Below, in pieces: positions 53,092 through 61,047 of a stretch of 64,000 bases of DNA. The position numbers were made by a program, and so were the translations under genes. Position 1 is the first letter of the stretch, and each line of letters opens with the position of its first letter. Under the pieces are notes generated by a model that saw nothing but the letters and a program-made list of their open reading frames with translations, made no database searches and was not told the DNA's origin. Origin of the DNA: Microbacterium sp. CBA3102 (GTDB lineage: Bacteria > Actinomycetota > Actinomycetes > Actinomycetales > Microbacteriaceae). The DNA lies in NCBI RefSeq assembly GCF_007954505.1, contig NZ_CP042412.1, positions 3,038,001 through 3,102,000 of the forward strand, written 5' to 3'.

Positions 53092-53979
53092 TCACAGCGC
53101 GGCGGCGACCGCCTGAGCGACCGTCGGATGAGCGAACTCGAAGCCCCCGCGCTCTAGAACCCGCGGCCGCACATCGGCGTCCGGAAGGAGCAGCGAGTCC
53201 GCTGCGTCGCCGAGGGCGAGGCGCAGAGCCCAGGCCGGCGCGGGGAGCCAGAACGGTCTGTGCATGCGCGCAGCGAGCTCCCGGCCGATGTCGTTCGCAG
53301 ACGCGGGGGTCGGCCCCGTGAGGTTGACCGGTCCGGCGAGCTTCGTGTCCAGGACGTGCCGGATCCCCCGGACCTCATCGTCGAGCGAGATCCAGGGCCA
53401 GACCTGTGTTCCGCGTCCGAGAGGACCGGAGACGCCGAAGCGGGTCAGCTGGATGAGCGGCTTGAGCACTCCGCGACGATGGATCACGGGGGCGGTGCGG
53501 AGCAGCGCGACCCTGGTGTGGTCCTCGGCGCGTCGAGCCTCGGCCTCCCAGCGCACGGTCAGATCGGCGAGAAAGGTCTCACCGGCTGCGGACTCCTCCG
53601 TGAGGACTTCGCCGGGAGCGGACCCGTAGTACCCGACAGCGGACGCCGAGACCAGTGCCGGCGCATCCGAGCGCAGGGCACGCAGGGCCGTCGTCATGGT
53701 GCGGGTCGTCTGCAAGCGCGAATCGACGAGTTCCGCACGGTAGCGGCGTGTCCAGGGCAGACGGCCGACGCTGGCGCCGCCGAGCGCGACGACGGCTTCC
53801 GCACCGGCGAGCACGTCCGGATCGAGCGGACGCTCCCCCGGTGCCCATTGCGCCTCACCCGCTCCGTGCGGCGCACGACGGACCAGAACGGTGACGTCGA
53901 TCCCGTCGGCGCGCAGGGAGGAGACGAGGGCTGAACCGATCAGGCCCGAGGCCCCGCTCACGACGATGCGTCGCGCCAT
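53092..53979 (-). CDS. TIGR01777-type SDR39U1 epimerase-like protein
   Basis: 295 residues. The N-terminal Rossmann loop is VSGASGLIGSALVSSL, followed by the family's WAPGE and the YYGSAPGEVLTEES block (YxxxK is replaced, as usual in this family). The C-terminal DUF1731-like domain ends with LERGGFEFAHPTV. Function is unknown; relatives occur next to cell-division or porphyrin genes. ATG 53979 (MARRIVVSGASG) is chosen; a 15-codon upstream extension is possible. Confidence 0.86.
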   Translation of the reverse strand: MARRIVVSGASGLIGSALVSSLRADGIDVTVLVRRAPHGAGEAQWAPGERPLDPDVLAGAEAVVALGGASVGRLPWTRRYRAELVDSRLQTTRTMTTALRALRSDAPALVSASAVGYYGSAPGEVLTEESAAGETFLADLTVRWEAEARRAEDHTRVALLRTAPVIHRRGVLKPLIQLTRFGVSGPLGRGTQVWPWISLDDEVRGIRHVLDTKLAGPVNLTGPTPASANDIGRELAARMHRPFWLPAPAWALRLALGDAADSLLLPDADVRPRVLERGGFEFAHPTVAQAVAAAL

Positions 53980-54062
53980 GTGCTGCAGCTTCCTGTCCGT
54001 CGGTCGTCGAATCGTATGGTTCACCAGCGTACGCGCCGTCCCGGCGATGCCCCTAGCCGAGG

Positions 54063-54620
54063 TCAGTCGGCGCGACGGTAGTGCAGGGCTACCGCACCGC
54101 TACGGAACGGTGTCGACGAGACCAGCGCCAGGCGTCGAGTGGCGGGGAGCCCCCGCTCGTACAGCGTGGGACCGTGGCCCGCGATCCGCGGATGCACCAG
54201 GAACCGGTACTCGTCGATCAGGTCCAACCGGTCGAGTTCGGTCGCGAGCATGCCGCTTCCCACGAGGACCCCGTCGCGCGTCTCATCCTTGAGTCTCTGC
54301 ACTCCGGCGCGCAGATCGCCGTGGATCCGGTGGCTGTTCGTCCACGGGAAATCCTGGCGTGTGGCGGAGACCACGTACTTGGGTGTGGCTTCCAGGGCGA
54401 CAGCCCAGTCGCGCAGCGCCGGCGGGGCGTCCGTCTCTCCTCGCGCGACGGCGGGCCAGGCATCCTCCATCATCTCGTAGGTGGTGCGCCCCCAGAGCAT
54501 CGCGCCGGATTCTTCGAGGAGACGGGTGTAATACGCGTGTGTCTCGTCGTCGGCGATGCCCACTTCGTGATCGATGCAGCCGTCGAGGGTGACGTTGATG
54601 CTGAAGGTCAGGAGTCCCAT
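54063..54620 (-). CDS. Dihydrofolate-reductase-like (RibD C-terminal) protein
   Basis: 185 residues of the DHFR/RibD C-terminal fold. WGRTTYEMM and the NADPH-loop-like VGSGMLATEL fit this family; the true DHFR catalytic Asp/Glu context is not clear. Such proteins are common in actinobacteria and have unknown substrates. It is followed by an upstream K+ channel gene in the same direction 74 bases apart. Confidence 0.84.
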   Translation of the reverse strand: MGLLTFSINVTLDGCIDHEVGIADDETHAYYTRLLEESGAMLWGRTTYEMMEDAWPAVARGETDAPPALRDWAVALEATPKYVVSATRQDFPWTNSHRIHGDLRAGVQRLKDETRDGVLVGSGMLATELDRLDLIDEYRFLVHPRIAGHGPTLYERGLPATRRLALVSSTPFRSGAVALHYRRAD

Positions 54621-54694
54621 GCCGGGAGCCTAGGTCCGTGGCCGCGTGACCGCCAGAGTCCGCAGGCGTGCGGTGGGCATCGCCGGGAGATGAC

Positions 54695-55384
54695 TCACGC
54701 GCTCCCGTCAGAGTCCGTCTTGTCGCTCGACGACGAGCTCAAGGCGTACTCGCGCACGCGGTCGGTGATGTAGGAGACCACGGTTCCCGATGTGATGCCG
54801 ATGATGACGATGCCGCCCAGCATCAGGAGCACGGCGAAGAACCGTCCCGCGACGGTCACGGGGTACATGTCGCCGTAGCCGACCGTCGTCAGGGTCACGA
54901 ACGCCCACCACACGGCATCGCCGAAGCTGTCGATGGTCGCATCCGGCGCGGACCGCTCCACGCTCAGCGTCGAGAGAGCGAGGAAGTAGACGAAGGTCAC
55001 CGAGTATGCGGCGGAGTAGATGATCAGCTCGGTCCTCACCACGCTGCCGGTGCGGGCATGGAAGAACGGCAGTTGACGAGCGAGGTCGACCACGCGCACG
55101 GCCCGGAACACCGGAAGCAGGACCGCGAGGAGCTCCACGGGGTGACGCACGACATAGCGCCACCTGGTGCCCTTCCGAGTGAGGCACACACGGACGATGT
55201 AGTCCACGGCGAAGATGAACCACGTCAGGATCGTCGTGTTGCCGGTGACCGTCCGCACGAGCGGCGGCAGATCGGGAGCGATGACGAAGACGGAGAAGCC
55301 GATGATGAAGATGACCCCGGCGAACACGAGCGGCACACGCGCGAAGCGATCCCAGCGATCGAAAGACGAACGTGACGAATCCAT
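54695..55384 (-). CDS. Voltage-gated-like potassium channel
   Basis: 229 residues with about five to six transmembrane segments, ending with the pore loop: TLTTVGYGDMYP contains the selectivity filter TVGYGD at residues 167-172. An S4-like stretch with repeated Arg (RAVRVVDLARQL) suggests voltage sensing, but the charges are few. The C-terminal tail is short and serine-rich, so there is no RCK domain. ATG 55384 is used. The channel lies directly beside the prophage attachment remnant. Confidence 0.87.
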   Translation of the reverse strand: MDSSRSSFDRWDRFARVPLVFAGVIFIIGFSVFVIAPDLPPLVRTVTGNTTILTWFIFAVDYIVRVCLTRKGTRWRYVVRHPVELLAVLLPVFRAVRVVDLARQLPFFHARTGSVVRTELIIYSAAYSVTFVYFLALSTLSVERSAPDATIDSFGDAVWWAFVTLTTVGYGDMYPVTVAGRFFAVLLMLGGIVIIGITSGTVVSYITDRVREYALSSSSSDKTDSDGSA

Positions 55385-55414
55385 GCGCCCATCTAACACG
55401 AGCGTCGCGCGCGA

Positions 55415-55455
55415 GGTGGGCCCTGCCGGGATCGAACCGACGACATCCACGGTGG
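55415..55455 (-). other. tRNA 3' remnant, probable attL
   Basis: On the minus strand the sequence reads as anticodon-stem end, variable loop ATGTC, T-arm GTCGG-TTCGATC-CCGGC and acceptor strand AGGGCCCA, then CC. The T-arm pairs fully (one G:U). There is no 5' half within the next 100 bases, so this is a fragment, as left when a phage integrates into a tRNA 3' end. The acceptor GGGCCC predicts a tRNA starting with GGGCCC; identity of the amino acid is not readable. Confidence 0.72.
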
Positions 55456-55507
55456 AGTCGCCGCGGTTGGCACCCGTCACCGACATCTTCACGCTCCGGG
55501 ACGCATC

Positions 55508-55675
55508 GTGAGCGTCCGCGCAGGGAACGACCCGGCGGCGGTGCACTTCGTCGCCGACGCTCCCACGGTGCTGCACGGCAGCGGGCCGTCGATGTTCGAG
55601 CGCACCTCGCGCGACCTGCGAGACGTGACGTGCAAGCTCTGCCTTTACGTGCTCGATCGGCCGGACGGCTACTGA
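55508..55675 (+). CDS. Small open frame with CxxC pair
   Basis: 55 codons from GTG, ending TGA. The product is high-GC-coded, with VTCKLCLYVLDRPDGY at its end. There is no convincing ribosome site, so translation is uncertain. It sits between the attachment remnant and the integrase and could be phage or host material. Confidence 0.4.
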   Translation: MSVRAGNDPAAVHFVADAPTVLHGSGPSMFERTSRDLRDVTCKLCLYVLDRPDGY

Positions 55676-55826
55676 CCGGCCTACACCGCCCGCAAGCGGA
55701 TGCCGCGTGAACGACGCGCTCAGTGAATCGCCGTGATTCCTGGGCGCGTTGGTCGTCGCGGGGGGTTCGCGCCAATCCATACGTTCAGAGCACGGGCTCA
55801 GAGGGGGCCACGCACGAGGGAGCGAC

Positions 55827-56705
55827 ATGCACGACAACGACACCGCCGCACTGCAGATGTTCATCGACTACCAGCGCGCGCAGAATCTCGCCGCGACGAC
55901 GATCAGGAACCGCCGAAGCATCCTAACCACGTTCGCCCGCAAGACCGGGATGCTCGTCGACTGCGACGTGTTCACGCTCCGCCGCTACATCGGCCGCGAC
56001 GAGCCCGTGAGCGCCGGAACACGCCGCACCGAGCGCGGCGCGCTCATCGCGTTCTACACGTTCCTGCACGACGAGGGGCTCCGCGAAGACAACCCGGCGA
56101 CCAAACTCCCCGTCGTCCGGGTGCCGAAGGGCCAGCCCCGGCCGTTCACCGCCGAGCAGATCGACGCGATGCTCACCTCCGGCGCGTACACCAAGACTCG
56201 AGCGATGATCCTGCTCGGCTACTACCAGGGCTTCCGCGTCTCGTCGATCGCCCGCGTCCACGGCGACGATATCGACCGTGCCGGCATGACGATCGGCACC
56301 GTCGTGAAGGGTGGCAAGGTGCGACGGCTGCCGTTGCACGAGGTGATCGCCGAGCTCTCGCTCAGCATGCCCCGCCACGGCTACTGGTTCCCCGCCCGCG
56401 ACGGCTCCGACGGCCACATCCGTCCGTCGTCGGTCACGGACCTCATCACGAAGGCGAAGCTGCGCGCGGGGATCCTCGACGAGAAGCTCACGCCGCACTC
56501 ACTCCGCCACGCGTTCGGGACGGATCTCGTCGAGCAGGGAGTCGACATTCGAGTCGTCCAAGAGCTGCTCGTGCACGAGCACCTATCGACCACCCAGATC
56601 TACACCGCCGTGAGCGAGCGGCGGAAGCAGGACGGCATCCGGACGCTGACCCCGCGCGCGGTGCCCGAGCACTCCGGGAGAGGTGCCGCTAGGCTCGCGG
56701 CATGA
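55827..56705 (+). CDS. int: Phage tyrosine recombinase (integrase)
   Basis: 292 residues. The N-terminal SAM-like core-binding domain (1-95) precedes a catalytic domain with Arg137 (YQGFRVSSI), Lys164, the HxxR box HSLRHAF (His224, Arg227), the region ELLVHEHLSTTQIYT with His250, and Tyr259 as nucleophile. The usual LGH is LVH here. It has no N-terminal arm-binding domain of the AP2-like type. It directs integration at the tRNA remnant 370 bases upstream. GAGGGAG precedes ATG 55827. The stop overlaps the lipoprotein start by ATGA. Confidence 0.9.
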   Translation: MHDNDTAALQMFIDYQRAQNLAATTIRNRRSILTTFARKTGMLVDCDVFTLRRYIGRDEPVSAGTRRTERGALIAFYTFLHDEGLREDNPATKLPVVRVPKGQPRPFTAEQIDAMLTSGAYTKTRAMILLGYYQGFRVSSIARVHGDDIDRAGMTIGTVVKGGKVRRLPLHEVIAELSLSMPRHGYWFPARDGSDGHIRPSSVTDLITKAKLRAGILDEKLTPHSLRHAFGTDLVEQGVDIRVVQELLVHEHLSTTQIYTAVSERRKQDGIRTLTPRAVPEHSGRGAARLAA

Positions 56706-57028
56706 GACGCGCACTGCTGTTCCTCACCTTGACGATTGCTCTGCTCGCCGGTTGCACAGCCGCACCGGCACCTGAGCCACAGGCAGCGAGCGAGCCTACG
56801 ATGGGCGATGCTCGCGAGAACTGCCTCTCTGCATATCGTGAACTCCCTAACGTCATCGCCACGCTGGAGGAGCAATCCGGCGAGCCCGCGGACACCGCGA
56901 CGCCCTGCGACAACTGGATCGAGTCGCAGGGCGAGGCCGACTTCGTCCACTTCTGGACGACGCCAACGGAGTACATACCGTACGTCATCAGCGTCGCGAA
57001 GGTCGACGCCGCCGTTGAGATGGGCTAA
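56702..57028 (+). CDS. Phage-encoded lipoprotein coupled to the integrase
   Basis: 108 residues. A short signal peptide is followed by a lipobox (ALLAGC), so the mature protein would be membrane-anchored on the outer face. The rest is polar with two Cys. The ATG overlaps the integrase stop in ATGA, so it would be expressed from the integrase transcript, probably in lysogeny. Superinfection-exclusion lipoproteins in other Gram-positive phages occupy similar positions, but no sequence similarity was recognised. Confidence 0.8.
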   Translation: MRRALLFLTLTIALLAGCTAAPAPEPQAASEPTMGDARENCLSAYRELPNVIATLEEQSGEPADTATPCDNWIESQGEADFVHFWTTPTEYIPYVISVAKVDAAVEMG

Positions 57029-57333
57029 GTCGTTCTGCCCGGGCGGTAGACGACGCCGACGCCGCCGCCGATGATGCCCATGACGGTGGTGGCGACGCCG
57101 CCGGTGGCGAGGACTTGCGGGGCGATGTCGGGGAACCAGATTCCGGCTACACCCGAAGCGAGCGCTGACGCGGCCGCGGTGGCGAGGGTCGTCCAGTAGA
57201 CGGCATCGCGCACACGGGGTGAGACCTCGGGGCGGTACGTGTCTTCTGCAACCGCGGTTTCTTCGCTGCTGGGGATCGCGCCGGCGGCGATGAGTGCCTC
57301 GCGGCGTTCGGTGCGGGTTTGGGGGTTGCTCAT
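57025..57333 (-). CDS. Holin-like phage membrane protein
   Basis: 102 residues. A polar N-terminus is followed by two hydrophobic segments (VYWTTLATAAASALASGVAG and VLATGGVATTVMGIIGGGVG) and a short basic tail, matching two-helix holin architecture. It is the last gene of the leftward lysis module; its stop overlaps that of the convergent lipoprotein gene. AAAGGAAA precedes the ATG. Confidence 0.72.
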   Translation of the reverse strand: MSNPQTRTERREALIAAGAIPSSEETAVAEDTYRPEVSPRVRDAVYWTTLATAAASALASGVAGIWFPDIAPQVLATGGVATTVMGIIGGGVGVVYRPGRTT

Positions 57334-57345
57334 TTCGGTTTCCTT

Positions 57346-57588
57346 TCAGTCGAACAGGTCGGCGGGTGGCGGTGGTGGTGGAGGGGGTGAGCCGCGGTAG
57401 ATGTGGTCGACGAGCTGGCGGTTCCAGTGCCACAGCCGCTGGTTCTGGACTTGCCACTTGGTGAGGTTGACGGCGAGGGTGATCCCTCCGGCGATGAGGG
57501 CCGCGAGGACGACGCCGGCAAGGGCGAGGATCGCGAGGGCCACCGCGTCCGGGATCACGGGTTGGTCCGGGCGCGTTCGCGTGCCCAT
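57346..57588 (-). CDS. Small phage membrane protein (possible second holin or holin antagonist)
   Basis: 80 residues. One hydrophobic segment (VALAILALAGVVLAALIAGG) near residues 15-37 is followed by a basic/aromatic stretch and an oligoproline run before PADLFD. It overlaps the end of the endolysin gene and lies 12 bases upstream of the holin-like gene. One-helix proteins beside holins are often antiholins or pinholins; this is inference. Confidence 0.65.
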   Translation of the reverse strand: MGTRTRPDQPVIPDAVALAILALAGVVLAALIAGGITLAVNLTKWQVQNQRLWHWNRQLVDHIYRGSPPPPPPPPADLFD

Positions 57589-57761
57589 TCCAGGAGCCAG
57601 AGCCAGCGCTTACGTTGCATCGGTGACTCGGGCACGCCCGCATCTTTGAAGATCTCGGCGGTGCTGGCGCTGATGAGCTCGGGGGTTTTGCCGTCGCCCC
57701 AGAGGAACCGTGCGCCTTCGGCTGATGAGTCGTCCTTGTTTCGTGCGATCTGCATGCCCAT
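57555..57761 (-). CDS. In-frame internal start within the endolysin gene
   Basis: ATG 57761 is in frame with the endolysin and is preceded by AAAGGAG with 7-base spacing, stronger than the site for the full-length gene. The product would be the 68-residue C-terminal region alone (MGMQIARNKDDSS onwards). Dual synthesis of wall-binding domains from internal starts is known in some phage endolysins; the alternative is a separate gene that lost an upstream stop. Confidence 0.5.
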   Translation of the reverse strand: MGMQIARNKDDSSAEGARFLWGDGKTPELISASTAEIFKDAGVPESPMQRKRWLWLLEWARERARTNP

Positions 57762-58169
57762 CGGGTCTCTCCTTTGTGTGGGTGTGGTGGTCCCGCCGGC
57801 GGTTGACGGGAGGGATCGGACAATCGCGTAGCTGCGGACGTTGGGAAGCTCCCAGTGCCACGGCTCATACGCGTAGGGGCGGATCATGCCCGCTGCGTGG
57901 AGGCGGCGGATGCGGTCCGGGGTCGGGTCGATGTCGAACGCGACGAACCGCACGTGCGCGAGGCGCTGCGATTCGTCGTCCGGGTTGTCGGCCGGGTTGA
58001 ATCCGGGGAGCCGTTGCGCCCATCCGTCCCAGAAGTACTTCTGGGCGCCGTAGAGTCGGCCCGCGCTGTTGATCGGGGGCGACCCGGCGGCGCGCCACGC
58101 TTCGACCGCGATCCGGCGTGCGTGCATGCCGGGGTGTCCTGGAATCGGGATGATGTCAAGCGGACTCAT
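57555..58169 (-). CDS. M15-type peptidase endolysin (D-Ala-D-Ala-carboxypeptidase-like)
   Basis: 204 residues. The M15/VanY-like zinc site is visible: His72 and Asp79 in LAHVRFVAFDID and His105 in EPWHWELP. It likely cuts the peptide part of host peptidoglycan during lysis. A Thr-rich linker (about 121-135) joins a C-terminal 68-residue region that has its own start signals. The gene start overlaps the end of the spike gene by 14 bases. The C-terminal region could be a cell-wall-binding domain. Confidence 0.8.
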   Translation of the reverse strand: MSPLDIIPIPGHPGMHARRIAVEAWRAAGSPPINSAGRLYGAQKYFWDGWAQRLPGFNPADNPDDESQRLAHVRFVAFDIDPTPDRIRRLHAAGMIRPYAYEPWHWELPNVRSYAIVRSLPSTAGGTTTPTQRRDPMGMQIARNKDDSSAEGARFLWGDGKTPELISASTAEIFKDAGVPESPMQRKRWLWLLEWARERARTNP

Positions 58170-58983
58170 CACGGGCCTCCAGGGCATCGAGGCGCTGCGC
58201 GAGGAGGTCGACGGCTTGGTGCAGCTGCGCGTTCTGTGCCATGAGCAGCGCGATGAAGTCGATCGATTCCGGGACCGGATCACCGCCGTCCCGGTCCAGC
58301 ACGAGGCTGACTTCGGTGAGTCCTGTCTCGGGGTCGGTGGTGCTCTCGGTGCGATACACGACGAACGGTCGCAGATCGTCGGACTCGGCCAGCCGCTCGG
58401 CGATGTAGCCGTACTTCCACGATCCGTCTCCGTTGCGCATCTGGTAGCGGTGGAGTTGCGGCCAGATGTCACCGAGCGCGCCGGGGTCAATTTCGCTGAT
58501 GTGCTTCTTGTATCGCTCGCTCGACGCGTTCTTCGCGAGGCGTCCGTCCCCGTTGAAGTAGGCGACCGTGTAGCCGCTCGTCGCGGGGGTCGCGTTCGGC
58601 AGGAAGAGACTGCCGGTGATGGTGCCGCCGGTCTTGTCGAGCTTGTTGCCGTTGAGGAGGTTGTAGATGTCGTCGACATACTCCTTGTCGGAGGCATGCC
58701 CGTTCGATGTCGGCCGGGCGACGGCGAGGCGCCCGCCGCTGTGATACATCGGCACCTTGCCGTCGGCATCGGCGGACGACGCCCACTTGACGAGCCCGAG
58801 GTTCGCACGGGCGGCCTCGGCGTTGTCGGCACCGGTCCCACCCTTGATGACCGGGGTGATGGCGTTCGTGCGCTGTGCGATGTAGTCGCGGGTCTTGTTC
58901 TCCTCATCCCACCCGTTGCGGCGGTCGTCGGTACCGGCGAGGATGTCCATCCCGGCCGCGAGGGCGTCGTCTCCGTTGGCCAT
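58156..58983 (-). CDS. Tail spike/fibre with S74 intramolecular chaperone
   Basis: 275 residues. The C-terminal Peptidase S74 domain carries the autocleavage pair Ser154 and Lys159 in NASSERYKKHISEID, with the helical tail (ALLMAQNAQLHQAVDLLAQRLDALE) typical of trimer chaperones. The N-terminal part probably forms the tail-attached and receptor-binding region. Cleavage would release the chaperone after folding. It follows the tail-tip gene after one base. Confidence 0.82.
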   Translation of the reverse strand: MANGDDALAAGMDILAGTDDRRNGWDEENKTRDYIAQRTNAITPVIKGGTGADNAEAARANLGLVKWASSADADGKVPMYHSGGRLAVARPTSNGHASDKEYVDDIYNLLNGNKLDKTGGTITGSLFLPNATPATSGYTVAYFNGDGRLAKNASSERYKKHISEIDPGALGDIWPQLHRYQMRNGDGSWKYGYIAERLAESDDLRPFVVYRTESTTDPETGLTEVSLVLDRDGGDPVPESIDFIALLMAQNAQLHQAVDLLAQRLDALEARDESA

Positions 58984-58984
58984 G

Positions 58985-60694
58985 TCAGATCACTTCTCCT
59001 ATCCAGGACGCGCCGGGGGGCGAGTCGAGCCATGCCTCGTCGGCGGGAAGCAGCTCCCAGGCGAAGGCGGGGGTGTCCGTAGTGCGGGTCGTCACCGACA
59101 CCGAGTCGGTGTCCAGGTCGAACCGGATACGGGCGCTGATGCCGGTCTGAACCGGGGTGCCGTCGAGGATGATCGAGAGCGGCTGATCGGTCTGCTCCGC
59201 CCACGACGGGATGCCGGTGACGGTCACTTCCCGGCCTTTGCCTTGCGCCCGCTGAACAACGTGCTGGGCGCGCCCTGGCCCCGGATAGGGAGTGTTTCGC
59301 AGTTCGACCCGGAGCACCTTGGTCGGGCTGCCCGTCAGACTGTAAGCGTCAACGCGGCTCTGCTCGATGCCGTCGGCATCCGTCCACGTGTAGAGGTAAA
59401 CGGCGGCGTCGAACCACGTCTCATCGTCGCGAGAGAGCTTCTCGTCGGCAGCGGTGATGTTCACCCCGTACCGCCACGACTGGGAACCTGCGGCCCGGTA
59501 GTCCTCGTCACGGAGCGAGAACAGTCGCCCCTCGTCGCACACGAGCCGCGTTCCCGTCATAAGCAACACCGGGTGCAGGAAGTCCATCGCCGAGACGCCG
59601 GCGGGCCACACGAGGGATTCAGGGTCGCGTTCGAGAACCGGGGTGCGCTTCGACGGCGACGCATTCGGATCACCAGACCACGCGTACGTGTACCCGCCAC
59701 CGGCGCTGTCACCGTAGAACATGGGGATGCGCCATCGACCTTCATAGAGGATCGCTTGCACCCAGTGGTTCTGCCCCGACGAGTTACCAACGGTGGTCAC
59801 CGACACGTAGGCGTACGCCGCACCGGGAGGTGCCTCGGCGTTGAGATAGAACTCCGTCCACGCGCCAATCGAGGTGACCTGAGCCGGGCTCGTCACGCTG
59901 CTGAAGTGACGACCGTTCTCGTCCCGGAAGCCCATCGTGATCGTCGTCGACCGGCCAGGATTGGACAGCATCCGCACCACCGTGCCGTACCGTCGACCGG
60001 GCGTCACCCGGCCCTCCTTCGTGGAAGAGGTACCGTCCCACCCGGCAACACCGACCGCCGACGAACCGGCCGCGGCGGTCCAGCGCACCGTACGATTGCC
60101 GAGCGCGGGCGCCGGGCTGTTGACCACGACCGACGTCAACGCGGACGCGCCCGTACCGGTCCAGTACCCCGCGGTGTTCGTGATGCCGGCGGGGTTGGAG
60201 TTTAGCAGCGAGACAGGCCAGAACGCGGTTACGTCAGCATCGAGCGCTCCCGGCTGCAGAACGGCCCCGATCTTCCCGAGCGCGTACTCCACCACGTCCC
60301 TGAGTGATGATTCCAGCGAGCGCGGTGTGATGTCCTCGTCGAGCTGGGCGAAGTCTGCGAGGAGGGCTTCGTCTGACGCGAGCTCCACCGACACGGTGCC
60401 GTCTGCCCGGTTCGGCGTCGTCGATCGGATGCCCAGATCGAACTCACGGAATCCCTCGGGCACCCATTCACCGCTGCCGTCCATGTGCCCCTGCCGAGTC
60501 GCTCCCACGGTGATCCGACGAGAGCCGCGCGGGTCAAGCTCATCAAGCAACGCCACATCCTCAACAGCCAGAGTCAGCGATGCCGTGACGTGCGGGATCG
60601 AACCCGCATCGAGCGTGATGCGTCCAGAGCGAAGCGACAGCTCCGCACCAAGATCGGTGCGCGCCGTGTAGACGTGCCGAGACACACTCGTCAT
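58985..60694 (-). CDS. Phage tail-tip (minor tail) protein
   Basis: 569 residues. The sequence is rich in beta-strand patterns, with galactose-binding-like middle segments (TPGRRYGTVVRMLSNPGRSTTITMGF, FYLNAEAPPGAAYAYVSV), no transmembrane helix and no catalytic motif. It sits between the tape-measure group and the S74 spike, so a tail-tip or receptor-binding baseplate role is inferred from order. AGGAGGT precedes ATG 60694, and the start overlaps the previous gene by ATGA. Confidence 0.75.
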   Translation of the reverse strand: MTSVSRHVYTARTDLGAELSLRSGRITLDAGSIPHVTASLTLAVEDVALLDELDPRGSRRITVGATRQGHMDGSGEWVPEGFREFDLGIRSTTPNRADGTVSVELASDEALLADFAQLDEDITPRSLESSLRDVVEYALGKIGAVLQPGALDADVTAFWPVSLLNSNPAGITNTAGYWTGTGASALTSVVVNSPAPALGNRTVRWTAAAGSSAVGVAGWDGTSSTKEGRVTPGRRYGTVVRMLSNPGRSTTITMGFRDENGRHFSSVTSPAQVTSIGAWTEFYLNAEAPPGAAYAYVSVTTVGNSSGQNHWVQAILYEGRWRIPMFYGDSAGGGYTYAWSGDPNASPSKRTPVLERDPESLVWPAGVSAMDFLHPVLLMTGTRLVCDEGRLFSLRDEDYRAAGSQSWRYGVNITAADEKLSRDDETWFDAAVYLYTWTDADGIEQSRVDAYSLTGSPTKVLRVELRNTPYPGPGRAQHVVQRAQGKGREVTVTGIPSWAEQTDQPLSIILDGTPVQTGISARIRFDLDTDSVSVTTRTTDTPAFAWELLPADEAWLDSPPGASWIGEVI

Positions 60695-61047
60695 ACCGAC
60701 ACCTCCTGAAACGGCACCGTGATCGTCCACTGCCCGGCAGCCCCGAGCACCTCGCCGATGCTGCCGTTCGCGACCACGAACGACATTCCGACCTCGGGTA
60801 CCTCGGCACTCACGAGGGTGAGCAGTTGCGGAAGCTCGAGCACCGAGCGCGCAGCCGTTGCAGCGGCCGCGGCATCGAACGTGAGGGTGAGAGTCCCCTG
60901 CCTCATGCTCGCGGGACGCAACGTAACATCGGGATCGGTGCGTCCCAGGATGTGATGCACGATCGTACGAACCTCGACGGAAGACTCCCAGGAGCTCACC
61001 GCCACGGGAGTGAGCGTGCCGGCAGAGTGATTGATGATCGTAGCCAC
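60691..61047 (-). CDS. Tail protein of unknown function
   Basis: 118 residues from GTG 61047, which overlaps the tape-measure stop as TAGTG. It contains beta-rich sequence (VVATIINHSAGTLTPVAV, LTLTFDAAAAATAA) and no recognised domain. Its position between the tape measure and the tail-tip protein matches that of the distal tail protein in many siphoviruses. A GTG at 61059 is an alternative start. Confidence 0.65.
   Translation of the reverse strand: MATIINHSAGTLTPVAVSSWESSVEVRTIVHHILGRTDPDVTLRPASMRQGTLTLTFDAAAAATAARSVLELPQLLTLVSAEVPEVGMSFVVANGSIGEVLGAAGQWTITVPFQEVSV

Noticed and set aside
55215..55511. Rightward frame ending GPAGIEPTTSTVE...
   Set aside because: The peptide comes from translating the tRNA T-arm and acceptor remnant, a known artefact, and overlaps the potassium-channel gene on the other strand.
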